19,630 bases of DNA. Origin: Bacillota bacterium (GTDB taxonomy: Bacteria; Bacillota_I; Bacilli_A; Acholeplasmatales; Acholeplasmataceae). Below are positions 1-8,151 of this stretch, piece after piece. Each line of letters opens with the position of its first letter. The stretch's first letter is position 1. The DNA lies in the NCBI GenBank assembly GCA_023458995.1, contig JAEWVV010000107.1:1-19630 (forward strand), given 5' to 3'. The position numbers were made by a program, and so were the translations under genes. The notes under the pieces are model-generated. The model was not told the DNA's origin. It ran no database searches and worked only from the letters and a program-made list of their open reading frames with translations.

Positions 1-2046
1 GCTTCAAACAAACAAAATTTATTTGAAGAAGCAACTGAGATAGAAACAGAAGCGGGTACGCTTTATGTAGATGAAGATTCTCTAGCTTTCCAAGTGGTGA
101 ATTCCAATGGTTATATTTGGTCATCAACGATTGATTATAATCAAGAAGGTTTTGCAGAATCATTTAAGAACCGCGTACGAAGCGCACTCATTCTTGAATC
201 ATTTAATACGCTTAGTCAAAACTTCGCGATTACAGAAGAAAATGTTTTCCAATCGAATTCCGATATTGATTTTAGTGTGATTCCTAATGGATTTCATGCA
301 ACGATTACGTTTGGTAGATCAAAGATTAAGGTTGGTCTTGAAGTAACCTATACCTTAGAAGGTATCAAAGTGAGAGTTCCAGAAGATGAAATTGATGAAT
401 CTGGAGATTTTAAGATCTCGACCTTAAAGGTTTATCCTTATTTTGGTGCAGTCAGAGAACAAGAAATTCCAGGTTATGTCTTTGTTCCAGATGGCGTTGG
501 TGCGTTAATCGATTATAAGCCTATAGATCCATTGATTGCAACCAACTACCAAAAAGAAATTTATGACCGCAGTTTAGGTTATAACATGATTGAAGATTTA
601 TCAACATTTAGATCAGGGGGTACACGTATTTATGCACCTGTTTTTGGGTTTGTTCATGGTGTTGATCAAAACGCTGTGTTTGCAGAAATTCTAGATGGTG
701 ATGCGTATGGCATGATTAACGTCTACTATCCTGCACGTACAAGAGGATATACAACGATTTTTTCTGAGTATGTCTTTAGAAAGACGTATAGTCAACCCAT
801 TGATAACGTAGGAACAACCATTTCGCTACTTCAGATGGATCCAAACGAAGTGAACATCGAGATTTTATATACACTTCTTGAAAATGAAGAAGCGAATTAT
901 GTCGGTATGGCTAAAGCATATAGAAATCGTCTTAATATCATTCCTGAACAAAATAATAAGACGAATATTCCACTTCACTTAGAAACTATCGGCTTAGAAA
1001 GAAAAAAGGGTGTTTTATTTAAAGAAACGATTGTCATGACAACACTAAAAGAGATGCTTGATATCGTAAATGATTTAAATCAATCGGGTGTTTCGCATAT
1101 TTCATTATCTGTTGATGGATTTACAAAACAAGGTGTCAGCTGGTCAGCACCAGAATATAAGAAATTATCATCAAAACTTGGGTCATCCAAAGACTTAAAA
1201 GAGTTAAGTGATGCTGTTGATGATTTATATCTTGTCACAGAATACATGAAAGCAAGTTCAAATGCGAAAGGTTATAATACGTATTTTGATTTAGCGAAAA
1301 AGATTAATGATCAACTCTATATCTTTAATTCACCTACAGATAAAAAGTATCTCTTAGAACATGCAAAAGTATCTAAAATGATTGATGATTCAATTGAACA
1401 TTTAGATGATTATGCCCATACAGGACTTGTGATTGATTCAATGGGTGAACTCCTCTATGAAGATTATGCAAACAAATCGAACTTAAATGATTTAATCGAT
1501 TTATTCCACAAAAAAGTAGAAAACTACCAGGGTAAGCTTGCACTTCGTGATGCCAATAGTTACATGTTTGATGTGATGGATGCTTATTATCGGTTTCCAA
1601 TGTATACATCACAGTATGTCACATTTGATGATACAGTTCCATTTTTAGCGATTGCACTTTCAGGAATCATGGAACTCTATGGACCGTTTGCAAACTTTTA
1701 TCCTTATGCGAAAGATGAATTATTACGTCTCGTTGATTTTGGTATTTATCCATCATTTATCGTTACTGAAGAATCATCTAAACTTCTACTAAAAACAGGA
1801 TTAGAATCCATTTATGCTTCCCGTTATGAAGATATTAGAAGTGCTATTTTCGTTTATTATGATTTTGTGAATAATGCGTTAAAGCATGTGATTGGCGATA
1901 TGATTGTTTCAAGAGAAGTTTTAGCATCCGGTGTTGTTAAAGTCACTTATGCTTCAGGTGTTCGTATTGTTGTTAACTATTTAGAAGAACCGTACACCCA
2001 TTTAGGTCAAGTTGTTGATGCTAAAGGGTATTACGTGTACTTGTAG
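1..2046 (+). CDS. DUF5696-type glycan-locus protein (5' truncated)
   Basis: The frame is open from the first base of the window, so the true start, and any signal peptide, lies upstream; 681 codons are visible and the GTG at 94 is only the first internal start-like codon. The sequence has what I recognise as DUF5696 hallmarks: a VPDGVGALIDY block, then a PVFGFVHG...FAEILDGDAYG block, and a long alpha/beta C-terminal region that may form a TIM-barrel-like fold. The function of DUF5696 is unknown. Such proteins are commonly encoded next to sugar ABC transporters in Firmicutes polysaccharide loci, as here, where the stop lies 12 nt before permease 1. I infer a surface-exposed or secreted role in glycan binding or processing; a diverged glycosidase is possible. 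The family call is from memory of motifs, and no catalytic residues can be assigned. Confidence 0.7.
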   Translation, partial: ASNKQNLFEEATEIETEAGTLYVDEDSLAFQVVNSNGYIWSSTIDYNQEGFAESFKNRVRSALILESFNTLSQNFAITEENVFQSNSDIDFSVIPNGFHATITFGRSKIKVGLEVTYTLEGIKVRVPEDEIDESGDFKISTLKVYPYFGAVREQEIPGYVFVPDGVGALIDYKPIDPLIATNYQKEIYDRSLGYNMIEDLSTFRSGGTRIYAPVFGFVHGVDQNAVFAEILDGDAYGMINVYYPARTRGYTTIFSEYVFRKTYSQPIDNVGTTISLLQMDPNEVNIEILYTLLENEEANYVGMAKAYRNRLNIIPEQNNKTNIPLHLETIGLERKKGVLFKETIVMTTLKEMLDIVNDLNQSGVSHISLSVDGFTKQGVSWSAPEYKKLSSKLGSSKDLKELSDAVDDLYLVTEYMKASSNAKGYNTYFDLAKKINDQLYIFNSPTDKKYLLEHAKVSKMIDDSIEHLDDYAHTGLVIDSMGELLYEDYANKSNLNDLIDLFHKKVENYQGKLALRDANSYMFDVMDAYYRFPMYTSQYVTFDDTVPFLAIALSGIMELYGPFANFYPYAKDELLRLVDFGIYPSFIVTEESSKLLLKTGLESIYASRYEDIRSAIFVYYDFVNNALKHVIGDMIVSREVLASGVVKVTYASGVRIVVNYLEEPYTHLGQVVDAKGYYVYL

Positions 2047-2058
2047 CGGGAGGATTAT

Positions 2059-2946
2059 ATGAAGAAAATCAAGATAAGCCGAGCGCTCAGAGATAATTTA
2101 ATCGGATATTCATTTATTGGTATTTGGATTGTTGGATTTTTCATTTTCATGCTATACCCCTTTATTTCATCCCTTGTTTATAGCATGTCAAAAGTGACGA
2201 TTCTAGGTACAGGTATTGATATCGAGTATCATGGATTTAAAAACTTCCTTCAAATCTTTGAAATTGAAGAAGGATTTGCGTTTGTAGAAGCTTTAATTAG
2301 CTTTCTAAAAGAAGTTGTTTTTCAAGTGCCTGTCATTATCGTATTTTCTGTATTGATTGCTGTTTTATTAAACAGAGAAATTAAAGGAAGAGGATTTTTT
2401 AGATCAATCTTCTTTCTACCTGTCATTATTTCATCTGGTCCCGTTATCAATGAGTTAATTACTCAAGGTGCGGGTGGTGCAAATATCTTTGAATCTTATG
2501 GATTCATTTCGATTATAGAAAACACGTTAAACCCTGGTCTTGCTGAACCTATTGTTAATTTGTTCTCTCAGATCATCATTATTTTCTGGTTTTCTGGTGT
2601 CCAAATTCTTATCTTCTTAGCTGGACTTCAAAAGGTAGATCGTCAAATCTATGAAGCTGCAAAAGTGGATGGAGCAGGTCCGTGGGAATCATTTTGGAAG
2701 ATTACGTTACCTTCATTATCAAGTTTAGTTTTTGTTAACGTAATTTATACGATTGTATTACTATCTACATTCTCAGAAAATGAAGTGATCGTACAGATTA
2801 AGTTAAACATGTTTAATATCAATACAGGATATGGCATGGCTTCAGCCATGGCATGGGTTTACTTTATCATTGTTATGTTAATGATTGGGTTGGTTGCCCT
2901 TGTCTTTTTACCCAAACAACGTCGTGAGAGGGGGTTAAGAAGATGA
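2059..2946 (+). CDS. Sugar ABC transporter permease, MalF/UgpA type
   Basis: This 295-aa integral membrane protein has about six hydrophobic segments (roughly residues 14-38, 86-105, 113-135, 168-192, 220-240 and 262-285). The cytoplasmic EAA loop that docks the ATPase is clear: EAAKVDGAGPWESFWKITLP at residues 199-218. Length and loop fit the first of two permeases of a carbohydrate-uptake-1 (CUT1) importer. A good Shine-Dalgarno (GGGAGGA) lies a few bases before the ATG. The stop codon overlaps the ATG of the second permease by 4 nt, implying translational coupling and a heterodimeric pore. Given the GH94 and GH3 genes downstream, the likely cargo is beta-1,2-linked gluco-oligosaccharides (sophorooligosaccharides); the sequence alone does not fix the substrate. 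Confidence 0.93.
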   Translation: MKKIKISRALRDNLIGYSFIGIWIVGFFIFMLYPFISSLVYSMSKVTILGTGIDIEYHGFKNFLQIFEIEEGFAFVEALISFLKEVVFQVPVIIVFSVLIAVLLNREIKGRGFFRSIFFLPVIISSGPVINELITQGAGGANIFESYGFISIIENTLNPGLAEPIVNLFSQIIIIFWFSGVQILIFLAGLQKVDRQIYEAAKVDGAGPWESFWKITLPSLSSLVFVNVIYTIVLLSTFSENEVIVQIKLNMFNINTGYGMASAMAWVYFIIVMLMIGLVALVFLPKQRRERGLRR

Positions 2947-3860
2947 ACCAAACAGTAAGGAAAAAGATTTATAAGTTCATTTACGGAACACATGGTAGTG
3001 ATTCACCACTTACTAAGTTGATGATCTATGTTTTACTGATTGCGATTGGATTCTTATATGTTTATCCAATGCTTTACATGATTTCAAACAGTTTAAAGAG
3101 TCAGTCTGATATCGTTAACCCCATGGTTAACTGGATTCCAACGAAACTTTATTTTGGAAATTATCAAAGAGCATTTACTGTTTTAAGATTTTTTCCGACA
3201 CTTGGAAAAAGTTTAGTCATTACACTTATTCCTGCACTGATTCAAACAGCAGTGACATCACTGATTGGTTATGGGTTTGCTAAGTTTGAATTTAAGTTCA
3301 AAAAATTTTGGTTAGTTTTAGTTTTACTGACATTTGTGATTCCAGTTCAAGTTTATATGATCCCACGTTATGTGATGTTCTTTGAATTTGATTTACTTGA
3401 AAGCCCATGGGCAATTATCCTTCCAGCAATGGTCGGACAAGGTGTCAATTCAGCAATCTTCGTTTTAATCTTCTATCAATTCTTTAGAATGATCCCATAT
3501 AGTATCAATGAAGCAGCTGAAATCGATGGAGCAGGACCTTACTATATTTTCTTTAAGATGGGTATTCCTTTGGCTGTTCCAGCATTTATTACATCCTTCT
3601 TATTTGGTTTAGTCTGGTATTGGAATGAAACATATGTCACATCACTTTTCTTAGGAAATGCATATCCGAATTTACAACTTCGTTTAGCTAATTTCGTGTC
3701 TGAATATGCACAGTTATATACAGAAGACCTTCTTAGAATTAATGAAGGTGTCCGCTTAGCAGCAACCCTTCTGATTATCTTACCGATGCTTATTGTCTAT
3801 TTTGCAATCCAAAGATGGTTTGTTGAAGGTGTTGAAAAAACAGGTATTACAGGAGAATAA
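2943..3860 (+). CDS. Sugar ABC transporter permease, MalG type
   Basis: This 305-aa membrane protein has about six transmembrane segments and the EAA motif EAAEIDGAGP beginning at residue 190. The N-terminus carries a basic cytoplasmic tail before the first membrane span at about residue 24, as is usual for MalG-like partners. The ATG overlaps the stop of the preceding permease (ATGA), and the following lipoprotein gene starts 1 nt after its TAA, so the three are co-translated. It should form the translocation pore with permease 1. No ATP-binding subunit is encoded nearby; CUT1 importers in Firmicutes often share a multitask MsmK/MsiK-type ATPase encoded elsewhere. Confidence 0.93.
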   Translation: MNQTVRKKIYKFIYGTHGSDSPLTKLMIYVLLIAIGFLYVYPMLYMISNSLKSQSDIVNPMVNWIPTKLYFGNYQRAFTVLRFFPTLGKSLVITLIPALIQTAVTSLIGYGFAKFEFKFKKFWLVLVLLTFVIPVQVYMIPRYVMFFEFDLLESPWAIILPAMVGQGVNSAIFVLIFYQFFRMIPYSINEAAEIDGAGPYYIFFKMGIPLAVPAFITSFLFGLVWYWNETYVTSLFLGNAYPNLQLRLANFVSEYAQLYTEDLLRINEGVRLAATLLIILPMLIVYFAIQRWFVEGVEKTGITGE

Positions 3861-3861
3861 T

Positions 3862-5220
3862 ATGAAAAAATGGATAATCTTAGGGATGTTGGTTCTATTT
3901 CTTGTTGGACTAGCAAGTTGTAAGAAAGAAGAACCAACACCACCGGTTGTAACTGATCCTCCCGTTAATGAAACACTTTATCGTACAGATGTTAGAGATG
4001 ATGCACCAGAAGTTGTTTTAGATGAATTAGAATTAGGATTTAATTTCTTCTGGGAATTAGCAAACGATCATCTTGATTCACCAGGTTATGGACTGATTCC
4101 AGACCGCTTTAATACGTTTACTGGCGCACCTGGTAATGTCGCATCGATCGCTTCAGTTGGTTTTGGTTTATCTGCGATTCCGATGGGAATAGAAGCGGGT
4201 TTTATCACACGTGAACAAGGCTTAGAAAGAGCTTATCATACACTTGTAACACTAAGTAATATGAATAGAACCCATGGATTCTGGTATCATTTTGTCGATA
4301 TGGCAACGGGTATGAGAGCGTGGAATTCTGAAGTCTCAATTATTGATACAGCAATCCTGATTAATGGGGTCTTAGTTGTTAGCCGCTATTTTGGTGGTGA
4401 AGTTGAAGAACTTGGCTATAAGCTTTATGAAGAAGTTGAATGGAACTGGTATTTTGATGAAAATACGAATATGTTTTACATGGGTTACCGTCCTGAAACA
4501 GGTTTTGAAGGCTATTGGGATATGTATGGAGAACAGCTCATGGTTTATGTACTTGCTGCAGGTAGTCCTACTTACCCCGTTGGTAAAGGTGCTTATAGTT
4601 TGATGAAGTTATTATCAGAAAAGTCTGGGTCTACCGACGACTATAAGTCGTTTTATATGACATGGACAGGTTCACTTTTTACGTATCAGTATTCACATGC
4701 GTGGTTTGATTTTAGCAAATATAATGACCAACAAAATTATAGCTGGTTCAAAAACAGTCAAAATGCAGTGGATGCTGCAATCGCCTATGCGAAAACATTA
4801 ACTCAAACCTATAGTGGTATTCATGAGAACTCATGGGGTATGTCAGCATCTGATGGACCCACGGGTTATGTAGGACCATATGGAAGTGGTCCATCAGCAG
4901 GTAATGCACATAGAGTTGATGGTACAGTACCTGCTTATGGTGCGATTGGTTCGATTGTCTTTAGACCTGAACAAGCGATCGCAGCTATGCAAAATTATAG
5001 AACTTATGACCGCTTCTGGAGTATCTATGGTTTTAAAGGTGCGTATAACTTATCGTACTCACAAAATGGTTGGTTTGCCAATGAAATTATTGGGATTGAT
5101 AAAGGGATTTCGATTTTAATGATCGAAAACTATTTATCAGGTATGATTTGGAAAATATATATGGAAGTTCCATATATCGAAGACGCGATTGAAGTCTTAG
5201 ATTTCGTACCAGCCAATTAG
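3862..5220 (+). CDS. Secreted lipoprotein, GH144/glucoamylase-like endo-beta-1,2-glucanase
   Basis: The start chosen is the ATG at 3862, preceded 5 nt away by AGGAGA (3851-3856), giving 452 aa. A lipoprotein signal peptide is evident: MKK, a hydrophobic core, then lipobox L-A-S-C with Cys20, and a proline-rich linker at about residues 25-36. The rest is an all-helical, aromatic-rich domain of the glucoamylase-like (PF10091) type that includes GH144 endo-beta-1,2-glucanases. Conserved blocks are NSEVSIIDTA (E157), MYGEQLMVYV (E224), MSASDGPTGY (D331) and VDGTVPAYGAIGS near 352-364; E157 and E224 are the most likely catalytic acids. The role inferred is to cut beta-1,2-glucan at the cell surface and feed the adjacent importer. 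The family assignment is good; the linkage specificity rests mainly on the GH94 and GH3 neighbours. Confidence 0.8.
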   Translation: MKKWIILGMLVLFLVGLASCKKEEPTPPVVTDPPVNETLYRTDVRDDAPEVVLDELELGFNFFWELANDHLDSPGYGLIPDRFNTFTGAPGNVASIASVGFGLSAIPMGIEAGFITREQGLERAYHTLVTLSNMNRTHGFWYHFVDMATGMRAWNSEVSIIDTAILINGVLVVSRYFGGEVEELGYKLYEEVEWNWYFDENTNMFYMGYRPETGFEGYWDMYGEQLMVYVLAAGSPTYPVGKGAYSLMKLLSEKSGSTDDYKSFYMTWTGSLFTYQYSHAWFDFSKYNDQQNYSWFKNSQNAVDAAIAYAKTLTQTYSGIHENSWGMSASDGPTGYVGPYGSGPSAGNAHRVDGTVPAYGAIGSIVFRPEQAIAAMQNYRTYDRFWSIYGFKGAYNLSYSQNGWFANEIIGIDKGISILMIENYLSGMIWKIYMEVPYIEDAIEVLDFVPAN

Positions 5221-5248
5221 TATTTTTACTGGATTATGATTGGATGAG

Positions 5249-5277
5249 TTGTCTTTTTAGGTGTATTCATATACAAT
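5249..5277 (+). promoter_or_regulatory. Predicted sigma-A-type promoter of the downstream operon half
   Basis: The -35 element TTGTCT (5249-5254) and the -10 element TACAAT (5272-5277) are separated by exactly 17 nt. Each hexamer is a 4-5 of 6 match to consensus. Transcription would start near 5284, just before the palindromic operator, giving a leader of about 30 nt to the ATG at 5315. Prediction by inspection only. Confidence 0.7.
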
Positions 5278-5289
5278 GTAAAGGGGACA

Positions 5290-5303
5290 TCGAAACGTTT
5301 CAA
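5290..5303. promoter_or_regulatory. LacI-family operator TCGAAACGTTTCAA
   Basis: The core GAAACGTTTC (5292-5301) is a perfect 10-bp palindrome centred on CG, the classic shape of a LacI/GalR-family operator. It lies at about +6 to +20 relative to the predicted start of transcription, a position where bound repressor would block initiation or elongation. It departs from the CcpA cre consensus (TGNAANCGNTTNCA) at the outer G and C, so a local regulator is more likely than CcpA. The obvious candidate is the LacI-family protein encoded at 8138-9094, in the operon driven by this promoter. Confidence 0.75.
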
Positions 5304-5304
5304 T

Positions 5305-5310
5305 GAGGTG
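5305..5310 (+). promoter_or_regulatory. Ribosome binding site that decides the start of the second GH144-like gene
   Basis: GAGGTG lies 4 nt before the ATG at 5315. The alternative in-frame ATG at 5303 sits at the end of the operator and has no Shine-Dalgarno at a useful distance, so translation most likely begins at 5315. Confidence 0.6.
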
Positions 5311-5314
5311 TATT

Positions 5315-6535
5315 ATGGAACAAAAACGCTTAAAAGAGATGCAACTTAAGATATTTAATTACTTTATGAACTACACCAATTTTAATCCAAATGAAAAAGG
5401 TTATGGTTTATGTGTGGATGCAACAGATAAAGAAGAAATTGCATCGATAGCAGCAACCGGTTTTATGCTTTCTAGCCTGGTGATTGGTGCTAAAGAAGGT
5501 TATCTTTCACAGGAAGAAGCTTATGAGAAAGCTTATTTAACCTGTGTGACTTTACGTGATCATATTCCACACTTTAATGGATTTTTTGCCCATTTCTTAA
5601 ACTTACACACAGGTGAAAGAATTGGTAAAACAGAGTATTCAACGATTGATACCGCATTATGTTTATGTGGTGTCATTACGGTTGATGCATACTTCCAAGA
5701 TGAAAAATTAAGTGAAGTGATTGAAACGATTTTAAATCGTGTCGATTATGAATCTTTTGTTTTTGAAAAAGATAACAAGAAAGTACTTCATATGGCGTAT
5801 AACCCCAATCGTGGTGGTGATTATGTTGTAGGTAAACCAGGTTTTATTCATCATTGGAGTATGTTTGCTGAACAGCTTATGATTTATGTGATGATGGCTG
5901 GTTCGAAACATAGTATGTACGCAAAAGAAGTATATGAGAACTTTGAACGTTCTTATGGGACTTATGAAGGTATTACTTATATTTATTCACCGGGTAATTC
6001 ACTTTTCGTTTATCAGTTTCCTCTTGCTTGGTTAGATTTAGAGAAAGTGGAAGATGAAGATGGGACCAACTGGTTTGAAAATGCTAAAAAAGCAATTTTA
6101 GCTCATGAAAAAGCATCACGTATTCATGAAAATGATTATCCAACATTTAAACCGAATTTCTTTGGTTTTTCTGCAGCGGATACACCTAAAGGATATAGAG
6201 TGTTTGGAGGACTTCCAAACACGATAAATAAACTTGATACCGATGGAACGGTATCTCCATTCGCGATGGTAGGATCTTTAATTTTTACACCTGAATTAGC
6301 TTTAAATGCTATTTTGGAAATGGATAAGATTGAAGGTTTAGATGGTGAATATGGGTATTTTGATGGTTTTAATTTTAATGAGATGAGATGGATTAGTCCA
6401 AGGTATATCTCGATTGATAAAGGTTTAGAACTATTGATGATTAATAATTACTTAGATCATACAATTCATCATTATTTTATGAATCATCCTGTAATTAAAA
6501 AAGGAATGGAGGTACTCGGATGGAAAAAAATATGA
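5315..6535 (+). CDS. Cytoplasmic GH144/glucoamylase-like beta-glucanase
   Basis: This 406-aa protein has no signal peptide, lipobox or membrane segment, so it should be cytoplasmic. It is a paralogue of the lipoprotein encoded just upstream and shares the same ordered blocks: TEYSTIDTAL (E107), MFAEQLMIYV (E186), FSAADTPKGY (D289), TDGTVSPFAMVGSLIF near 302-320, and SIDKGLELLMINNYL near the end. The two acids align with E157 and E224 of the lipoprotein, so it is probably active. Its likely substrate is imported sophorooligosaccharides too long for rapid phosphorolysis, or another beta-1,2-linked glucan; this is inference. An exo-acting glycosidase of the same fold is an alternative. The gene overlaps the following GH13 gene by 16 nt and lies directly behind the LacI-type operator. 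Confidence 0.77.
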   Translation: MEQKRLKEMQLKIFNYFMNYTNFNPNEKGYGLCVDATDKEEIASIAATGFMLSSLVIGAKEGYLSQEEAYEKAYLTCVTLRDHIPHFNGFFAHFLNLHTGERIGKTEYSTIDTALCLCGVITVDAYFQDEKLSEVIETILNRVDYESFVFEKDNKKVLHMAYNPNRGGDYVVGKPGFIHHWSMFAEQLMIYVMMAGSKHSMYAKEVYENFERSYGTYEGITYIYSPGNSLFVYQFPLAWLDLEKVEDEDGTNWFENAKKAILAHEKASRIHENDYPTFKPNFFGFSAADTPKGYRVFGGLPNTINKLDTDGTVSPFAMVGSLIFTPELALNAILEMDKIEGLDGEYGYFDGFNFNEMRWISPRYISIDKGLELLMINNYLDHTIHHYFMNHPVIKKGMEVLGWKKI

Positions 6536-8151
6536 ACTGGTGGAAAAAAGCAGTTGTTTATCAAATCTATCCATTGAGCTTCCAAGATTCAAATAACGAT
6601 GGTATTGGCGATTTAAAAGGGATTATATCAAGACTTGATTATTTAGAGAATTTAGGTGTTGATGTCATCTGGTTATCACCAGTCTATAAATCACCAATGG
6701 ATGATAATGGGTATGATATTTCTGACTACTTAAGTATCGATCCGATCTTTGGTACGATGGATGATATGAAACAACTCATTAAAGAAGTTCATCAAAGAAA
6801 GATGAGACTCATTATGGATTTAGTCGTTAATCATACATCGGAAGAACATATCTGGTTTAAAGAAGCAAGAAAATCTAAAGATAATCCGTATCGTGATTAC
6901 TATATTTGGTCTGATACTGAAACTAATATCGGTTCTGTCTTTGGTGGAAAAGCTTGGACTTATGATGAAAATACGAAACAGTACTATTTTCACTTATTTA
7001 GCAAACGTCAACCTGATTTAAACTGGCAAAACCCAGAGTTAAGAAAACATATCTATACGATTGTAAATACATGGCTTGATATGGGTATTGATGGTTTTAG
7101 ACTTGATGTGATTGATTTAATCGGAAAAGATGTTTTTAACTACCAACTTTCAGATGGTCCTTATTTAAATGAATATTTAAGTGAATTAAATGACATGTGC
7201 TTTAAAGGTAGAGATATCATGACCGTGGGTGAAATGCCTGGTTTATCAGTTGAAAGACAAATAGAAATTACCAAAATAGATCATCCATTATTATCCATGA
7301 TCTTCCAGTTTGCTCATGTTGGTCTTGATGAAGTACCAGGACAAGGTAAATGGGTTTTGAAAAAACTTGATTTAGTTGAGTTTAAAAAAACATTTACTAA
7401 ACTCCAACAATCACTTTATGACAAGGGATGGAATTCACTCTTCTTATCCAATCACGATCAACCAAGAGTTGTTACACGTTATGGTAGTGAGACCTATCGT
7501 ATAGAATCAGCTAAGATGCTTGCAACTATCTTATACGGTATGCAAGGAACACCTTACGTTTATCAAGGTGAAGAAATCGGGATGACTGGTGTTAAGTTTA
7601 ATTCCATTTCTGATTATCAAGATATTGAAACCAAAAATATCTACACCATTTTGAAAGATCAAGGTTGGAGTGAAGAGAAAATCATGGAGTCGATCTATCA
7701 AAAGAGTAGAGATAATTCAAGAACACCATTTCAATGGGATGATTCAATTAATGCTGGTTTTACCAAAGGTAAACCATGGTTAAAAATCAACCCGAATTAC
7801 TTAAGCATTAATGCTAAAAATGATGTGAGTGATTTAAGTGGTGTTTATCAGTACTATAAGCGTTTATTAAAACTTAGAAAAGAAATGGATATCTTTCATG
7901 AAGGAACATTTATTCTCCATCTTGAAAACCATCCCAAACTATTCATCTATGAAAGAAAGAATAATCATCAAAGGGTATTAGTTATTGGTTCATTTAGTGA
8001 TCAAGAAGAAGTGATTGATTTATCAGCCTTCAACATTAAGAAAACATTGATTACAAATGATGAAACTATTGTTCTATCAGGTCTAACTAAACTATCACCC
8101 TATTACACAGGCATATTTGAGATGGGAGATGATTTTTATGCCAACCATTAA
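6520..8151 (+). CDS. GH13 alpha-glucosidase, oligo-1,6-glucosidase-like
   Basis: This 543-aa protein has the full GH13 layout without a signal peptide. Conserved regions visible are DLVVNHTS (region I), GFRLDVI with nucleophile D196 (region II), VGEMPG with acid/base E238 (region III) and SNHDQPR with D313 (region IV). QPDLNW and the late SRTPFQWD motif are typical of the oligo-1,6-glucosidase/alpha-glucosidase/trehalose-6-phosphate hydrolase subgroup. Val197 directly after the nucleophile favours alpha-1,6 over alpha-1,4 specificity in characterised relatives. It would release glucose from the non-reducing end of short alpha-glucosides in the cytoplasm. The ATG at 6520 has GGAGG (6508-6512) 7 nt upstream and overlaps the preceding gene by 16 nt. 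An alpha-specific enzyme in an otherwise beta-1,2-glucan cluster is unexplained. Confidence 0.9.
   Translation: MEKNMNWWKKAVVYQIYPLSFQDSNNDGIGDLKGIISRLDYLENLGVDVIWLSPVYKSPMDDNGYDISDYLSIDPIFGTMDDMKQLIKEVHQRKMRLIMDLVVNHTSEEHIWFKEARKSKDNPYRDYYIWSDTETNIGSVFGGKAWTYDENTKQYYFHLFSKRQPDLNWQNPELRKHIYTIVNTWLDMGIDGFRLDVIDLIGKDVFNYQLSDGPYLNEYLSELNDMCFKGRDIMTVGEMPGLSVERQIEITKIDHPLLSMIFQFAHVGLDEVPGQGKWVLKKLDLVEFKKTFTKLQQSLYDKGWNSLFLSNHDQPRVVTRYGSETYRIESAKMLATILYGMQGTPYVYQGEEIGMTGVKFNSISDYQDIETKNIYTILKDQGWSEEKIMESIYQKSRDNSRTPFQWDDSINAGFTKGKPWLKINPNYLSINAKNDVSDLSGVYQYYKRLLKLRKEMDIFHEGTFILHLENHPKLFIYERKNNHQRVLVIGSFSDQEEVIDLSAFNIKKTLITNDETIVLSGLTKLSPYYTGIFEMGDDFYANH

Larger units (their letters stand above)
5221..5314 (+). 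other. Intergenic regulatory region between the two GH144-like genes
   Basis: This 94-nt spacer is the longest gap inside the catabolic cluster. I see no hairpin terminator after the lipoprotein gene. It holds a near-consensus sigma-A-type promoter (5249-5277) and a LacI-type palindrome (5290-5303), so the downstream half of the cluster probably has its own regulated promoter in addition to read-through from upstream. Confidence 0.7.

Noticed and set aside
2835..2850. CATGGC-TTCA-GCCATG hairpin in permease 1.
   Set aside because: A 6-bp stem within codons for conserved small residues of a membrane helix, with no T-tract and no regulatory context.
3793..3861. A longer N-terminus for the lipoprotein gene starting at 3793 inside permease 2.
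   Set aside because: It would bury the signal peptide and lipobox behind 23 residues; the ATG at 3862 has its own AGGAGA and gives a textbook lipoprotein signal.
4376..5119. Short alternate-frame plus-strand open frames inside the lipoprotein gene (4376-4603 and 4880-5119).
   Set aside because: Frame shadows of the GH144-like sequence with no independent start signals.
5721..5734. Operator-like sequence TTGAAACGATTTTA inside the cytoplasmic GH144-like gene.
   Set aside because: Only the left half-site is good; the right half lacks the TTTC arm, and it is fully explained by coding sequence.
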